DNA from: Chloroflexota bacterium
GTDB lineage: Bacteria; Chloroflexota; Anaerolineae; UBA1429
Length of the DNA stretch: 54,910 bases
Assembly (NCBI GenBank): GCA_012719135.1
Contig: JAAYAW010000020.1
Span: forward strand, 1 to 54,910
Direction: 5' to 3'
Part shown: in pieces, positions 42,345 through 53,589 of the stretch
Numbering within the stretch: position 1 is the stretch's first letter
Layout of the letters: each line of letters begins with the position of its first letter
Translations under genes and position numbers: made by a program
The notes under the pieces: generated by a model
Told to the model about the DNA's origin: nothing
Database searches by the model: none
What the model saw: the letters and a program-made list of their open reading frames with translations, nothing else

Positions 42345-44723
42345 ATGACGCTGATCTACCTGGCCATAGCCTGGGCCGCAGGTATGCTGCTCGCCGACCT
42401 GATCAACCCATCGTGGGCCGCGCTTGGCGTTGCGGGCCTGTGGGCTGTGTGCATTGCCCTCCTCGAGGGAGCCACTGCCTGGCGGCGGCGTGCCGCCCTC
42501 CTGTCCCTCGTCATCCTCGCCGGTGCCGTGCGCTGGCAGATCGCGCATCCCCCTCTAGCACCCGACGACCTGGCCTACTACAACGAATCTGGCCCCGTGA
42601 GCCTGGAGGGGTACGTCGCGTCGGATCCTCGTCCTCGGCAGACTCGCCAACAGGTGGTGATACACGCAGAGCACCTCACGACGCCCGATGGTCAGGTAGA
42701 CGTCTCTGGCTCCGTCTTGCTCACCACACCGCTCTACCCCCAGTACCTCCTGGGCGAACGAGTGTCTCTCTCGGGTTCCCTGGAGACGCCGGCGATCCTT
42801 GAGGGATTCGACTATCGAGAGTACCTGGCCTCACAGGGCATAGGCTCCACCATGCGGGGAGCGCGGGTACATGTCCTCCCCGGAAGTGGCGGCAGCCGCC
42901 TTGCCAGGGCGATCTCGCGGATGCGCGCAAGGCTAAGAGAGACCATAGAGCTGATCATGCCCCACCCCGAAGCCGGCTTGTTGGAGGGGATCATGCTGGG
43001 GACGGATCACTCGCTACCCGCCGAGTTGGAGGAGGCCTTCCGCACGGCGGGGTTGACGCATATCGTGGTGATATCGGGCTACAACGTGAGCATCCTGCTG
43101 CAGGCCTGGTTTCTGGGCTCTCGCCAGATGATGCACCGTTGGGCAGGGCTGATCGCGGGCATTGCTATGCTTTCGGTGTTCGTTCTGCTGGTAGGTCCTT
43201 CACCGCCAGTCATGCGTGCAGCGATCATGAGCGGCATGTCGGTGTTTGCCCTTCTGATGGGCCGGCGTGACTGGGCGCCCGCCAGCCTGGCGTTCTCCGC
43301 CCTGCTGATGACGGCTGCCAACCCCCTTCTGATACACAGCGTAAGCTTCCAGCTATCGATAACCGCTACGCTGTCTCTGATCGTTCTCCAGCCGCGACTG
43401 GCTGCCTGGCTTGATCGCCTGCTGAAGGGAGCCGGTTCATCCGCGGAGGGTCACTTGGCCTCGATCCTTGTTGAGAGCGTCGTGGCCACCTGTGCCGCTC
43501 AGCTCACTACCCTGCCCCTCGCGTGGGCGCATTTCGGGCAGGTATCGCTCCTTGCGGTGCTTGCCAATGCCCTGGTGTTGCCTGTCCAGAGCTTGATCCT
43601 GGTCCCCGGCGCCATTGCCGTCGTATTGGGAACGGTCGCGCCTGTGCTCGGCCGCGCTCTCGGCTACGCCTTATGGCTGCCGCTTCGCTGGACGATCACG
43701 GTCGCACGCACGGTACAGGCCATTCCCTGGGCCTCTCTTGCCGTTCCTCACCTTCCCCCCGTCGGAGCCTGGGCTCTGTACGGCCTCCTGCTGCTCTGGA
43801 TCTGGCGGCTGCCGGCGCGCCCGGCTCGTGATCCGAGCACCCCCTCCAGGATGAGCAGGGAGTCTTGGGTGGTGCTTGGCTGGCTGCTCTCCGTCGTCCT
43901 GCTGTGGACCGCTGCCCTCGCCCAGCCCGACGGCCGACTGCACGTCTATGCGCTGGATGTAGGCCAGGGAGATGCTCTCTTGGTGCGGACGCCCCGGGGA
44001 CGCGTGGTCTTGATCGACGGTGGGCCCGATCCACTCGTCCTCGGTAGCCGGCTCGGTGAGGCGTTACCCTTCTGGGAGCATAGTCTCGACCTTGTCCTGG
44101 TCACCCATGCAGACTCGGATCATACCGGTGGGCTAGCGCCTCTTTCCTCTCACTATCGCATAGCCGGTGCCATTCACGGCGGTTCGATGGAGGGCAACTC
44201 GGCGAGTCAGGCCTGGGAGCGCGAGCTCAAAGCGGCTGCCGTAACGCCGGTCCTGGTGAGCAGAGGAGATCGGATCCGAATCGGCGAGTGCCTGATGACG
44301 GTGTTGCATCCTGAGGCGCCTTTGGCCCATAATGATGCGCAGGACAACGATCGGTCGCTGGTGATCCTGCTCGAGTACGGCCAGTTCCGCATGCTACTGA
44401 CCGGCGATGCCGGACGGGCCGTGGAGGACGACCTGAGGAATGCCGGGACCTCGTTGCGCGCGGCGGTGCTGAAGGTGTCCCATCACGGCGCGGCCACAGC
44501 CACGAGTGCCGAGTTCATGGCCGCTGTCCACCCGCAGCTGGCCGTGATCAGCGTCGGCGCGGAGAACTGGTACGGGCACCCCGCGCCAGAGGTCCTCCAG
44601 CGCCTGGCGGAGGCCGATGTTACCGTTCTACGAACAGACGAGGTTGGGACGATTGCGATAGCGACTGACGGGGAACGTTTCTGGGTTGAGGCGGCTCGCC
44701 CGGCCGAGCCACTGACAGAGTAG
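42345..44723 (+). CDS. comEC: competence protein ComEC/Rec2
   Basis: A 792-residue DNA-uptake channel. N-terminal helices and an OB-like DUF4131 region (1-190) are followed by the Competence domain: LLEGIMLGTDHSLPAEL and LTHIVVISGYNVSIL (about 205-250), with about ten helices to residue 510. The C-terminal metallo-beta-lactamase domain has LDVGQGDALLV, THADSDHTGGL and KVSHHGA (about 530-780). All three domains are present. With comF nearby it suggests natural transformation ability, but pilus genes are not in the window. Confidence 0.95.
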   Translation: MTLIYLAIAWAAGMLLADLINPSWAALGVAGLWAVCIALLEGATAWRRRAALLSLVILAGAVRWQIAHPPLAPDDLAYYNESGPVSLEGYVASDPRPRQTRQQVVIHAEHLTTPDGQVDVSGSVLLTTPLYPQYLLGERVSLSGSLETPAILEGFDYREYLASQGIGSTMRGARVHVLPGSGGSRLARAISRMRARLRETIELIMPHPEAGLLEGIMLGTDHSLPAELEEAFRTAGLTHIVVISGYNVSILLQAWFLGSRQMMHRWAGLIAGIAMLSVFVLLVGPSPPVMRAAIMSGMSVFALLMGRRDWAPASLAFSALLMTAANPLLIHSVSFQLSITATLSLIVLQPRLAAWLDRLLKGAGSSAEGHLASILVESVVATCAAQLTTLPLAWAHFGQVSLLAVLANALVLPVQSLILVPGAIAVVLGTVAPVLGRALGYALWLPLRWTITVARTVQAIPWASLAVPHLPPVGAWALYGLLLLWIWRLPARPARDPSTPSRMSRESWVVLGWLLSVVLLWTAALAQPDGRLHVYALDVGQGDALLVRTPRGRVVLIDGGPDPLVLGSRLGEALPFWEHSLDLVLVTHADSDHTGGLAPLSSHYRIAGAIHGGSMEGNSASQAWERELKAAAVTPVLVSRGDRIRIGECLMTVLHPEAPLAHNDAQDNDRSLVILLEYGQFRMLLTGDAGRAVEDDLRNAGTSLRAAVLKVSHHGAATATSAEFMAAVHPQLAVISVGAENWYGHPAPEVLQRLAEADVTVLRTDEVGTIAIATDGERFWVEAARPAEPLTE

Positions 44724-44735
44724 AGGGGGACGACG

Positions 44736-45551
44736 ATGAGCACAGCAGTACAGATCACCTGGGGCTTGGCGCTGATCGTGATGATTCTGGGGCCGGTCGC
44801 ACTGGCGACCTGGTTCTGGCGCCGTTTCGGCGTCAAGCCCGGAGCTTTTCTTCTGGGCGCCCTGGTCTTTTTGGTCTCTCAGCTCATATTGCGCGCACCG
44901 ATTGTGGCACTGGTGCAGAGCCGATTGGGCGATGCCGTGAGCCAGGGTACTCCTCTGATTCTGTATCTCGCGGGCCTGGCCTTTTCGGCGGGCCTGTTCG
45001 AATCCTGCGGCAGATGGGCAGGCTATCGCTGGTTCTTTCGCCCCCGATTGCCCTATGACTGGGCTCACGCCGTAGCCTATGGCATCGGCCACGGAGGATT
45101 CGAATCGGCCGTATACGTAGGGGTTATGAGTGCCCTGAGCTTTGTCCAGGGCATCGCTCTCACCTCCATGACCCCGGAGCAACTGGCCAACAGCGCCTCT
45201 GGAGATACGCTCACTCAGGCTCTTCAAGCTAGGGAGATGTTTGCGCAGATGACGTGGGACCAGCCCTTGTTGGCCGCCGTGGAACGCATCGGCACGGTGC
45301 CGCTCCACATAGCCCTTTCCCTCGTCGTCCTGCAGGTCTTTACCCGCAAGCAGCCCATCTACCTGCTGTACGCCGTCCTGCTCCACGGGCTGGCCGATTC
45401 CACGGCCGTAATGCTGAACTATGTGCTCAAGGCCCCCAACTGGGTCACTGAGCTAGGCGTGCTGGCATGGGGCGCTGCCAGCGTGTGGTACATTTGCCAC
45501 CGCTACCGACAGGAGCAGAGTTCGCTGCTCACCACACAGGAAGCCGGCTGA
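44736..45551 (+). CDS. YhfC-family intramembrane protease-like protein
   Basis: 271 residues, about seven or eight helices. Motifs of the YhfC glutamic-type intramembrane protease family are visible: LFESCGRWAGYRW (E and R) and AYGIGHGGFESAVYVG (H and E), with a third LLHGLADSTAV. Such enzymes cut membrane or lipidated substrates; the substrate is unknown. It lies 12 bases after comEC and 2 bases before the dehydrogenase, suggesting one operon. Confidence 0.85.
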   Translation: MSTAVQITWGLALIVMILGPVALATWFWRRFGVKPGAFLLGALVFLVSQLILRAPIVALVQSRLGDAVSQGTPLILYLAGLAFSAGLFESCGRWAGYRWFFRPRLPYDWAHAVAYGIGHGGFESAVYVGVMSALSFVQGIALTSMTPEQLANSASGDTLTQALQAREMFAQMTWDQPLLAAVERIGTVPLHIALSLVVLQVFTRKQPIYLLYAVLLHGLADSTAVMLNYVLKAPNWVTELGVLAWGAASVWYICHRYRQEQSSLLTTQEAG

Positions 45552-45553
45552 CC

Positions 45554-46564
45554 ATGGGGGATCGAGATGCCTTTGGCGCGCACGTGGTTCTCGCCGATTT
45601 CGTGCGTCCTCTCTTCGAGCCCGTTGGCTTTGAGGCTGAGCGGATGGCCGCAGTCGGCGCGTCCTGGTCTCAACACGAGTGTCGCACGGAGGACCAGGTT
45701 CTGGAGGTCGCCCGCGATGCCACGGTTGTCGTCGTTCAGTCGGTCAGGCCTCTGCTGACACGAGCCGTGATCGCGCAACTCGACAGCTGCCGGTGCCTCA
45801 TCCGCGCCGGTGCCGGCTATGATAGCATCGATGTCGATGCCGCTACCGAGCGGGGCATCATGGTCTGCAACACGCCCAACTATTGTGTGGATGAGGTCGC
45901 GGACCATGCCATCGCCCTGCTGCTGGATTGCGTTCGGCACGTATCGCGCCTCGATCGCGCCCTTCACCAGAGAATACCGGCAGAGTCCATTCCCGGGCGT
46001 TCGCGACGTATCCGTGGCGCCACGCTGGGGATCATCGGCCTGGGGCCGATCGGTCGCCGTGTGGTGCAGAGCGTGTCTGGATGGGACCTCCGCGTGCTTG
46101 CCTACGACCCCTACCTCTCCCAGGAGCAGGCGGATTCCGTGGGGGTAAAGCTCGTCTCGCTGGAAGAGCTGCTCGGGCAGTCCGACTTTATCTCGATTCA
46201 CTGCCCCCTGACGCGTCAGACCCACCACCTGCTGAACCACGAGACTCTGGCGTTTGTCAAGCCAGGTTGCGTTCTGGTGAACGACTCGCGAGGGCCCGTT
46301 ATCGACGAGGGCGCCCTTATCGCCGCACTGGAGGATGGACGCCTATGGGCCGCGGGTCTGGACGTCACCGAAGAGGAGCCCCTACCGGAGGATTCGCCAC
46401 TCCGCAGCCTGGACAACGTCGTTTTGACGCCGCACGTAGCCGCCTACTCTCCCGAATCCCGGATTGATCTATACGAGGAGATCTGCGCCGTCTGCGCGGA
46501 TGTGATACAGGGGCGCATACCGCGGCCGCTCGTAAACCGCGCCGGCCTGGATCACTTGCGCTAG
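45554..46564 (+). CDS. D-isomer-specific 2-hydroxyacid dehydrogenase (CtBP-like)
   Basis: 336 residues. NAD site LGIIGLGPIGRRV, then LAYDPYLS; catalytic Arg in NDSRGPVIDEGAL, Glu in DVTEEEPLP and His in LTPHVAAYS. The pattern matches C-terminal-binding-protein-like dehydrogenases near phosphoglycerate and glycerate dehydrogenases. ATG at 45554 is two bases past the YhfC stop; an upstream in-frame start would overlap YhfC and lacks homology. Substrate unknown. Confidence 0.85.
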   Translation: MGDRDAFGAHVVLADFVRPLFEPVGFEAERMAAVGASWSQHECRTEDQVLEVARDATVVVVQSVRPLLTRAVIAQLDSCRCLIRAGAGYDSIDVDAATERGIMVCNTPNYCVDEVADHAIALLLDCVRHVSRLDRALHQRIPAESIPGRSRRIRGATLGIIGLGPIGRRVVQSVSGWDLRVLAYDPYLSQEQADSVGVKLVSLEELLGQSDFISIHCPLTRQTHHLLNHETLAFVKPGCVLVNDSRGPVIDEGALIAALEDGRLWAAGLDVTEEEPLPEDSPLRSLDNVVLTPHVAAYSPESRIDLYEEICAVCADVIQGRIPRPLVNRAGLDHLR

Positions 46565-46587
46565 ATTTCTTTCGATCAGGACACGTT

Positions 46588-46620
46588 CAGGCCCCCGTTC
46601 CTGCTGGGAACGGGGGCCTG
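46588..46620. terminator. bidirectional terminator-like hairpin
   Basis: A perfect 14-bp stem CAGGCCCCCGTTCC (46588-46601) / its complement (46607-46620) with a 5-base loop TGCTG, between the convergent dehydrogenase and clpC genes. No T-run on either side. Confidence 0.6.
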
Positions 46621-46638
46621 TGTGCTGCGAATCCGAGC

Positions 46639-49113
46639 TCAGGAGGGTTGATCTTCCGCTTGGTCAACGGGCTCCGCGTCGCTCTCAACCGCGGAAAAGT
46701 CAAGGCCCGTGCGTTCGGCGTTCAGATCAGCGCGGACCGCAGCGCCGGCCAGATCTCCGCGCAGCAGGCGTTGTGAGAGAGGGTTCTCCAGGGATCTCTG
46801 CAACGCCCTCCTCAAGGGCCGAGCCCCCAGGTTGCGATCGTATCCCTGATCCGCGAGCCAGGCCTTCACTTCCTCGGACACGTCCAGCGAAACGCCCTGC
46901 TCCGCCAGACGGGCCCGGATATCCTTCAGCTGTATGTCCACGATACGGACCATATCCTCCCGCGAAAGCACGTTAAAGACAATGGTCTCGTCGATACGGT
47001 TCAGGAACTCGGGACGGAAGGTGCGCTTGAGGCTCTCGGACACGCGATCCGTAAGGGCGTCATGCCCCTCCTCAGCCAGACCCAAGAACCCGAGAGTCCC
47101 AGCCTTCCGGTCCGCCAGGCTGGTGCCGATGTTGGACGTCATGATGACCACCGTGTTCCTAAAATCCACGGTTCGGCCGTGCCCATCGGTTAAGCGCCCC
47201 TCTTCGATGATCTGCAGCAAGGCGTTCCAGACCTCGGGATCGGCCTTTTCGATCTCATCAAAGAGCACCACGCGGTAAGGGCGCCGACGGACGGCCTCCG
47301 TCAGTTGCCCACCAGAGTCATAGCCCACATACCCGGGAGGGGCACCTACGAGACGTGAAACCGTATGCCGCTCACTGTACTCGCTCATGTCGACCTGGAT
47401 GAGCGCATCCTCGTCATCGAACAAGAAGGCTGCCAAGGCCTTGGCCAACTCTGTTTTACCCACACCTGTGGCGCCCAGGAAGATAAAGCTGCCGATCGGT
47501 CTCCGCGGATCCTTGAGCCCGGCCCGAGCCCGCCGGATCGCGTCGGACACGGCCACGATGGCCTCATCTTGACCCACGATGCGTTCTCGGAGGTATTCCT
47601 CCATGCCCAGCAACCGCTCCGTCTCGGCCTCCTGCATCCGTGTCACCGGAACGCCGGTCCACGTGGCGACGATCGCCGCGATCTCGTCAGCGCCGACAGA
47701 CTCATCCAGCCCCTTCTCCTGTTGCCATTTGGCCTTGCGGGTGGTGAACTCCACCTCAGTTTGCAGGCGCTCGCTCCGCAACTGCGCGGCAGCCTCGTAG
47801 TTGCGCTCCTGCCCCGCCTCCTCTTCTTTCTGCGCCAGGTCCATCAGAGAGGCGCGCATAGCCTTGAGATCGGGAGGGAGGCTGTGCATCGCGATACGCA
47901 ATCGAGAAGCCGCCTCATCGATCAGGTCGATGGCCTTATCCGGCAGACGTCTGTCTCGCACGTATCGATCGGACAGACGCGCGGCAGCCACGAGGGCGTC
48001 GTCGGTGATCTCGACGTGATGATGATCTTCGTAGCGCCCCTTGAGACCACGCAGCATGGCGATCGTGTCATCGACAGAGGGCTCTTCGACGAAGATCGGT
48101 GCAAAGCGGCGCTCCAGAGCGCTGTCGCGTTCGATATGCTGCGTGTACTCATCCAGCGTGGTAGCTCCTACGCACTGCAGCTCTCCCCGTGCCAGAGCGG
48201 GCTTCATCATGTTGGAGGCGTCGATCGCACCCTGAGCGGCCCCGGCGCCCACCACGGTGTGAAGCTCATCGATAAAGAGAATGATCTCTCCCCGGGCCTT
48301 TTCCACCTCTTCCAGTACACTCTTGAGCCGCTCCTCGAACTCGCCACGGAATCGTGCGCCGGCCACCATGGCGCCGAGATCCAGCGAGAGTATCTGCCGG
48401 TTCAGAAGCGTCTCCGGCACATCGCCAGCCACGATCTTTTGAGCCAGTCCCTCCACGATGGCCGTCTTCCCCACGCCGGCTTCCCCGATCAAAACAGGGT
48501 TGTTCTTTGTGCGGCGGGAGAGCACCTGCAGCACCCGCATGATCTCTTCGTCCCGGCCGATCACGGGATCCAGCCGGCCCTCCCGGGCGGCCTCCGTGAG
48601 GTTACGGCTGTACTTTTCCAGCGTCTTCCAGCTCGTCTTTCGAACAGGAGCGCTCGTCTCCCGTTTCCGCGCTTGCCCCAAGGCGTCCGAGAACGCCTTG
48701 TGCGTAACTCCGGCTTCGTTAAGGATGCGCACGGCGGCGCTGTCTCCGTCAGAGAGCACCGCCAGCATCAGGTGTTCGGTTGAGATGAACTCATCCGACA
48801 GGCTGACCGCCTCCTCATTGGAGCGATCCATCAACCGCTTGACGCGCGGCGTGATGTACACCTGCTGCGGTCGGAAGCCCCCGGGGGCGGCCGTTCGAGC
48901 GCCTGCCTTCAGAACATCCTCCAGGCGCTGCCTGAGCGTCTCGGCATCTACGCTCATCGCTTGCAGCACCGCGAGCACCGTACCGTCCTGCTCCAGCAGC
49001 GCCACCACAATGTGCTCGGTATCCAGCTGGGAGTGCTCGTGGCGCATCATGACCTCATAGGCGCGCGTCACGGCATCCTGTGCTTCATCAGTAAAACGGT
49101 CGAATCCTGGCAT
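46639..49113 (-). CDS. clpC: ATP-dependent Clp protease ATPase ClpC
   Basis: An 824-residue Hsp100 unfoldase that feeds ClpP. Two Clp_N repeats (about 5-150), AAA1 with GEAGVGKTA and [13 protein letters not shown], a short UVR-bearing middle region (about 415-450), AAA2 with GATGVGKTE, and a C-terminal D2-small domain. The short middle region separates it from ClpB. GAGGAG precedes the ATG. It is last in dnaJ-hspR-clpB-clpC. clpP is not in the window. Confidence 0.92.
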   Translation of the reverse strand: MPGFDRFTDEAQDAVTRAYEVMMRHEHSQLDTEHIVVALLEQDGTVLAVLQAMSVDAETLRQRLEDVLKAGARTAAPGGFRPQQVYITPRVKRLMDRSNEEAVSLSDEFISTEHLMLAVLSDGDSAAVRILNEAGVTHKAFSDALGQARKRETSAPVRKTSWKTLEKYSRNLTEAAREGRLDPVIGRDEEIMRVLQVLSRRTKNNPVLIGEAGVGKTAIVEGLAQKIVAGDVPETLLNRQILSLDLGAMVAGARFRGEFEERLKSVLEEVEKARGEIILFIDELHTVVGAGAAQGAIDASNMMKPALARGELQCVGATTLDEYTQHIERDSALERRFAPIFVEEPSVDDTIAMLRGLKGRYEDHHHVEITDDALVAAARLSDRYVRDRRLPDKAIDLIDEAASRLRIAMHSLPPDLKAMRASLMDLAQKEEEAGQERNYEAAAQLRSERLQTEVEFTTRKAKWQQEKGLDESVGADEIAAIVATWTGVPVTRMQEAETERLLGMEEYLRERIVGQDEAIVAVSDAIRRARAGLKDPRRPIGSFIFLGATGVGKTELAKALAAFLFDDEDALIQVDMSEYSERHTVSRLVGAPPGYVGYDSGGQLTEAVRRRPYRVVLFDEIEKADPEVWNALLQIIEEGRLTDGHGRTVDFRNTVVIMTSNIGTSLADRKAGTLGFLGLAEEGHDALTDRVSESLKRTFRPEFLNRIDETIVFNVLSREDMVRIVDIQLKDIRARLAEQGVSLDVSEEVKAWLADQGYDRNLGARPLRRALQRSLENPLSQRLLRGDLAGAAVRADLNAERTGLDFSAVESDAEPVDQAEDQPS

Positions 49114-49186
49114 TTTTCTCCTCTACGACAACCCGCAAAGGCAGGCCGCCGATATCATGACGCTTCCCCAAAAGGTAGATAGCGCC

Positions 49187-51799
49187 TTACGGCTCCGCGA
49201 CAGGCTCTGCGGTTTCGTGCCGCACAAACCGATACGCATCGCGATCAAAATCCACATACACCGTGTCGCCGGAACGGAAGCCGCCCGAAAGGAGCTCCAG
49301 CGCTAGGGGATCCTGAATTCGTCTCTGTATGGTGCGTCGCAGCGGGCGTGCGCCGTACACCGGATCGAAGCCTTCATCCGCCAACGCCTCGCGGGCGCTC
49401 TGGCTAAAGGCCAGATCAAGCCCGCGATCGGCGAGCAGCGCGCGCAGATGGGAGAGCTGGATATCCACTATCCGGCCCAGATCCGCCCGCGTCAGGCTAT
49501 GGAAGATGATCGTCTCATCCACTCGGTTAAGGAACTCTGGACGGAACTGCTGCCGCAGAGCCTCCATAACCCTCCGTCGCATCTCCTGCTCCTGGTCCGC
49601 GCCAAGCTCACTAATCCATTGGCTGCCGATATTGGAGGTCATGATCACAACCGTGTTCTTAAAGTTCACGGTGCGTCCCTTGCCGTCCGTCAGACGTCCC
49701 TCATCCAGTATCTGCAGCAGCACGTTAAAGACCTCGCTGTGGGCCTTTTCGATCTCATCGAACAGAACCACCGCGTAAGGATGCCGGCGCACGGCCTCGG
49801 TCAACTGGCCGCCCTCATCGTAGCCCACATATCCTGGCGGGGCACCGATCATGCGCGCTACCGTGTGGCGCTCCTGATACTCGCTCATGTCCAGGCGGAT
49901 CATGGCGCGTTCGTCGTCGAAGAGAAACTCGGCAAGTGCACGAGCCAACTCGGTCTTGCCCACTCCGGTAGGCCCAAGAAAGATAAAGGCGCCGATGGGC
50001 CGGTTCGGATCCTGCAGACCAGATCGAGAGCGCCTGACGGCGTTGGATACGGCGGTGATGGCCTCATCCTGGCCCACGACCCGTTCGTGCAGCCGTTCCT
50101 CCATATGGATCAACTTCTCGATCTCGCTCTCAACAAGCCGCGTCACAGGGATGCCCGTCCAGCGCCCGACGATCTCCGCGATATCTTGCTCGGTTACCTC
50201 CTGTTGCAGCATCGCCTCTTCGTCCTGGCTGTTCGTCATATCCTGCTCCAGTGTCGCCAGCCGCTTCTCAAGATCTCGCATCTCCCCGTATCGAAGACGG
50301 GCAGCCCGTTCCAGATCACCCTCCCGTTCAGCTCGTTCAGCCTGGACGCGCAGGTCCTCGAGGCGAGCCTGGATCTCTTGCATGCCTTGAATCGCCTGGC
50401 GCTCGCGATCATAGCGAGCCCGGAGACCAACCAACTCCTCCTCCAGGTCCGCAATCTCCGCCGTGATCCGATCCCTGCGCTCACGTGAGGCGTCGTCCCG
50501 TTCTCTGGAGAGCGCCTGCTGCTCGATCTGCAACTGCACGAGCCGCCGCTCGCGTTCGTCGATCTCTCGAGGCGAGCTATCGATCTCCATTCGGAGGCGC
50601 GCAGCCGCTTCATCCACCAGGTCGATGGCCTTGTCCGGAAGGAACCGATCCGAGATATATCGATCGGAGAGCACAGCCGCCGCCACAAGCGCAGCATCCT
50701 GAATGCGAACGCCGTGGTGCACCTCGTAGCGTTCCTTCAGCCCCCGCAGGATGCTGATGGTATCCTCCACGGAAGGGGGCTCAACAAAGATCGGCTGGAA
50801 CCGCCGTTCCAGTGCCGGATCCTTTTCGATGTACTTGCGGTACTCATTGATGGTCGTCGCGCCGATCGCGTGGAGTTCCCCGCGAGCGAGCATCGGCTTG
50901 AGCATGTTAGAGGCGTCCATCGCACCCTCGGCGGCGCCTGCCCCCACCAGCGTGTGGAGCTCGTCGATGAACAGGATCACCTGCCCGTCGGACTCCTGCA
51001 CCTCCTTGAGTACGGCTTTGAGTCGCTCCTCGAACTCGCCGCGATACTTGGCGCCCGCGATGAGCGAACCGAGATCCAGCGCGATCACGCGCTTGTCACG
51101 CAGCCCCTTGGGCACATCTCCCTTGACGATCCGTTGCGCCAGGCCCTCCACAATCGCCGTCTTGCCAACGCCCGCCTCACCGACCAGAACCGGGTTGTTC
51201 TTTGTACGCCGCGACAGCACCTGGATGACTCTGCGGATCTCTTCATCGCGGCCAATTACCGGGTCCAGTTTGCCGCTGGAGGCTGAGGCCGTCACGTCAC
51301 GCGCGTATTTCTCGAGCGCCTGGTAGGTACCCTCCGGGTCCTGATCCATCACGCGCTGAGAGCCGCGAATGCCGCTGAGCGCCTGCAGAATCCGTTCCTC
51401 CTTGATGCCGGACGCAGTCAGTATCTGACTGGCCTTGCTCTTTGTCTCGATCAGAGCCATCAGCAGGTGCTCCGTCGAGATGTACTCATCGTGCATCTGC
51501 CGGGCCTTTGCCTCTGCGATGCCGAGAGCCTGACCCAACTCGGCTGAGAGATAACGCTGCACAGCACCAAAGGCCTTCGATCGAGCGGCAAGCGTTGTTC
51601 GCAGCTCGGCAATAACCTGGGCGGGTTGCACATTAAGCTTGAGGAGTATCTGTGGCACGACGCCATCGCGCTGCTCCAGCAACGCCAGCGCGAGATGTTC
51701 AGGCTCCACCTGGCTGTGATTCAGTTCCTCCGCCAACGCTTGAGCCTGCAGGACCGCCTCCTGCGCCTTGTTCGTGTATCTATTCATATTGGTCGTCAT
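49187..51799 (-). CDS. clpB: chaperone ClpB
   Basis: An 870-residue disaggregase that works with DnaK. Clp_N (1-150), AAA1 GEAGVGKTA and [14 protein letters not shown], the long coiled-coil middle domain (about 400-535, rich in E/R/L heptads) unique to ClpB, AAA2 GPTGVGKTE. The N-terminal [24 protein letters not shown] is typical. GAGG precedes the ATG; a second ATG lies four codons in. It follows hspR by 61 bases. Confidence 0.95.
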   Translation of the reverse strand: MTTNMNRYTNKAQEAVLQAQALAEELNHSQVEPEHLALALLEQRDGVVPQILLKLNVQPAQVIAELRTTLAARSKAFGAVQRYLSAELGQALGIAEAKARQMHDEYISTEHLLMALIETKSKASQILTASGIKEERILQALSGIRGSQRVMDQDPEGTYQALEKYARDVTASASSGKLDPVIGRDEEIRRVIQVLSRRTKNNPVLVGEAGVGKTAIVEGLAQRIVKGDVPKGLRDKRVIALDLGSLIAGAKYRGEFEERLKAVLKEVQESDGQVILFIDELHTLVGAGAAEGAMDASNMLKPMLARGELHAIGATTINEYRKYIEKDPALERRFQPIFVEPPSVEDTISILRGLKERYEVHHGVRIQDAALVAAAVLSDRYISDRFLPDKAIDLVDEAAARLRMEIDSSPREIDERERRLVQLQIEQQALSRERDDASRERRDRITAEIADLEEELVGLRARYDRERQAIQGMQEIQARLEDLRVQAERAEREGDLERAARLRYGEMRDLEKRLATLEQDMTNSQDEEAMLQQEVTEQDIAEIVGRWTGIPVTRLVESEIEKLIHMEERLHERVVGQDEAITAVSNAVRRSRSGLQDPNRPIGAFIFLGPTGVGKTELARALAEFLFDDERAMIRLDMSEYQERHTVARMIGAPPGYVGYDEGGQLTEAVRRHPYAVVLFDEIEKAHSEVFNVLLQILDEGRLTDGKGRTVNFKNTVVIMTSNIGSQWISELGADQEQEMRRRVMEALRQQFRPEFLNRVDETIIFHSLTRADLGRIVDIQLSHLRALLADRGLDLAFSQSAREALADEGFDPVYGARPLRRTIQRRIQDPLALELLSGGFRSGDTVYVDFDRDAYRFVRHETAEPVAEP

Positions 51800-51860
51800 C
51801 GTTATAACCTCTGCGCCGGGAAATCTTGGCTATCATATGGAGCCTGCTCTGCCCCGGACC

Positions 51861-52418
51861 CTATCGAGATGAGCCTTCCGGCTCGCTGGGATCTCCGGTC
51901 ACAGTCGGCGGCGTTGACCGCCCCGCTCTAGGTAGGAGAGCCCGCGCACTCATGCCATCCGTCTCGTTGTCCATGTATGCATCTTCGGGCGTGACGTCTT
52001 TCACGGTCGCGTTCACCACGGGGGGAGGCTCGTCCGCGAGAGCATTAGCTCCACCGAGCCTCTCCTCCAGCTCCCGTATACGAACGAGCAGAGCCTCCAT
52101 CTTCCGTTGAGCCCGCTCTCGTTCGGTTTCCAGCTCATCCTGCAACTCGGCTACCCTCTGAGACATATTCAGTATGACCTCTACCCCGGCCAGGTTCACG
52201 CCCAGATCCTCAGTAAGCCGCGCGATCTTGCGGAGCATCTCGATGTTCCTTCTAGAGTACAGCCGGATGCGTCCCCCTGTGCGCGTCGGCTTGACCAAGC
52301 CCAGGCGCTCATAGTAGCGCAGCGTCTGAGGGTGCAGGCAGACGAGTTTGGCTGCTACGCTGATCACGTAGGCGGGCTCATCCATCGCCAGTTGTTCATC
52401 GAGTGGGTCATAGGTCAT
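51861..52418 (-). CDS. hspR: heat-shock repressor HspR
   Basis: A MerR-type repressor of chaperone genes. Residues about 17-85 hold the winged helix: YVISVAAKLVCLHPQTLRYYERLGLVKPTRTGGRIRLYS, the HspR signature. A coiled-coil (about 85-120) follows. The last 60 residues are Pro/Asp/Thr-rich and unlike the core, making it longer (185) than the usual 120-150. It would bind HAIR sites such as that at 53541-53561, and its position after dnaJ implies autoregulation. GAGG precedes the ATG. Confidence 0.9.
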   Translation of the reverse strand: MTYDPLDEQLAMDEPAYVISVAAKLVCLHPQTLRYYERLGLVKPTRTGGRIRLYSRRNIEMLRKIARLTEDLGVNLAGVEVILNMSQRVAELQDELETERERAQRKMEALLVRIRELEERLGGANALADEPPPVVNATVKDVTPEDAYMDNETDGMSARALLPRAGRSTPPTVTGDPSEPEGSSR

Positions 52419-52489
52419 CCGAACACCTCAGCTTCCTTGGGATACAGTCGCGCAAGACGCACGCCTCAGGTCTCTCCCGCAGATCAACA

Positions 52490-53443
52490 TCATTTCTCTT
52501 TTCGAATCGCCGAGAGCTCTCTATACAGTTCTCTCTCGCGCTCCGACAACTCAGACGGTATAACCGGTACGGCCTCCACAAAGAGATCCCCCGCAGACTC
52601 ACCCGACTTTAGGCTGGGCATCCCCTGGCCACGCAGACGGAACGACTGTCCGGTGCGCGTTCCGGGCGGAATACGTAGTGACACTCGGCCTTTGAGCGTG
52701 CTAACGACCACTTCGCCTCCCAACACCATCGTGTAGAGGTCCACGGGCAGCGATAGACGGAGGTTCTGCCCCTCTCTCTGAAAGCGTTCGTGGGGGAGCA
52801 CCCTGATCACCAGGTACAAGTTCCCTGTGCGCGCTCCCATGGCGCCCGGAGGGCCCTCGCCGGCTATACGAACCCGAGATCCGTTGTCCACTCCCGCAGG
52901 GATTTTGACTTCGAGCCGTCGGTCCCCCGTCTGCAGGATGCGCGTCGCACCGTGGAAGGCCTCGTCCAGTGTGATATCCACCGGGTACTCTGCGTCTCGT
53001 CCGGCTCCCGGGCGCTGAGCCGCCCCTGCGCCGCCCCCTGCCCGCGATCCAAAGATCGTCTGGAAAAAGTCAGAGAAACCACTCTGCCCAAAGAGGTCGT
53101 TGAGATCGCCGTACTCGGTATACGTACGTTGCGCACCAGGGCGCCCGCCCCCGGAGGAGAACCACTGGCTCCAGTCAAAGCCATGCGGATCGCCGCCGGC
53201 CTGTTGGTATCGCTGCCAGTTGCTGCCCAGCCGGTCGTACTTGCTGCGCTTCTCCGGATCCCGAAGCACCTCATAGGCCTCGTTGATCTCCTTAAAGCGT
53301 TCCTCGGCCTCCGGGTCATTCGGGTTGACGTCCGGATGATGCTTGCGAGCGAGCTTTCGGTACGCCTTCTTGATCTCATCGGACGTGGCGCTCTTTTCCA
53401 GGCCAAGCGCACGGTAGTAGTCCTTGTACTCCATCGGGTTCAT
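52490..53443 (-). CDS. cbpA: DnaJ-family co-chaperone, CbpA-like
   Basis: A 317-residue J-protein. J-domain (about 5-70) with the HPD motif in [13 protein letters not shown]-rich linker (75-140) lacks the four-repeat zinc finger, so it is CbpA rather than DnaJ type. Two C-terminal substrate-binding domains follow ([45 protein letters not shown]). ATG at 53443 follows AAGGGGGG; the frame upstream overlaps the promoter and is not used. It is first in the leftward heat-shock operon. Confidence 0.9.
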   Translation of the reverse strand: MNPMEYKDYYRALGLEKSATSDEIKKAYRKLARKHHPDVNPNDPEAEERFKEINEAYEVLRDPEKRSKYDRLGSNWQRYQQAGGDPHGFDWSQWFSSGGGRPGAQRTYTEYGDLNDLFGQSGFSDFFQTIFGSRAGGGAGAAQRPGAGRDAEYPVDITLDEAFHGATRILQTGDRRLEVKIPAGVDNGSRVRIAGEGPPGAMGARTGNLYLVIRVLPHERFQREGQNLRLSLPVDLYTMVLGGEVVVSTLKGRVSLRIPPGTRTGQSFRLRGQGMPSLKSGESAGDLFVEAVPVIPSELSERERELYRELSAIRKEK

Positions 53444-53506
53444 CGCCCCCCTTGTGGGCCTCATACGCACAGGGCTCGGCGCACGCCATGGCCCTAATCT
53501 GCTGCC

Positions 53507-53536
53507 AGTATAACGCATACCGGATGTCTTTGTCAA
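53507..53536 (-). promoter_or_regulatory. promoter of the cbpA-hspR-clpB-clpC operon
   Basis: Leftward -35 TTGACA (53531-53536), 18-bp spacer, -10 TATACT (53507-53512). The HAIR-like site lies four bases upstream of the -35. Confidence 0.75.
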
Positions 53537-53540
53537 CTAA

Positions 53541-53561
53541 CATGAGTCGGTAAGACTCAAG
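53541..53561 (-). promoter_or_regulatory. HAIR-like HspR operator
   Basis: Leftward CTTGAGT-N7-ACTCATG, which matches 13 of 14 fixed bases of the HspR consensus CTTGAGT-N7-ACTCAAG. It lies between the divergent cbpA and hsp20 promoters, next to an hspR gene. Confidence 0.8.
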
Positions 53562-53589
53562 TTTAGTTATAATCGCAGTTAAATGTATA

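Noticed and set aside
47365-48783. A 472-codon plus-strand frame antisense to clpC
   Set aside because: The real gene on the other strand is a full-length ClpC. The antisense frame is compositionally forced by GC-rich codons and resembles no protein.
49448-50488. A 346-codon plus-strand frame antisense to clpB
   Set aside because: Shadow of the clpB frame; no start site or recognisable domain.
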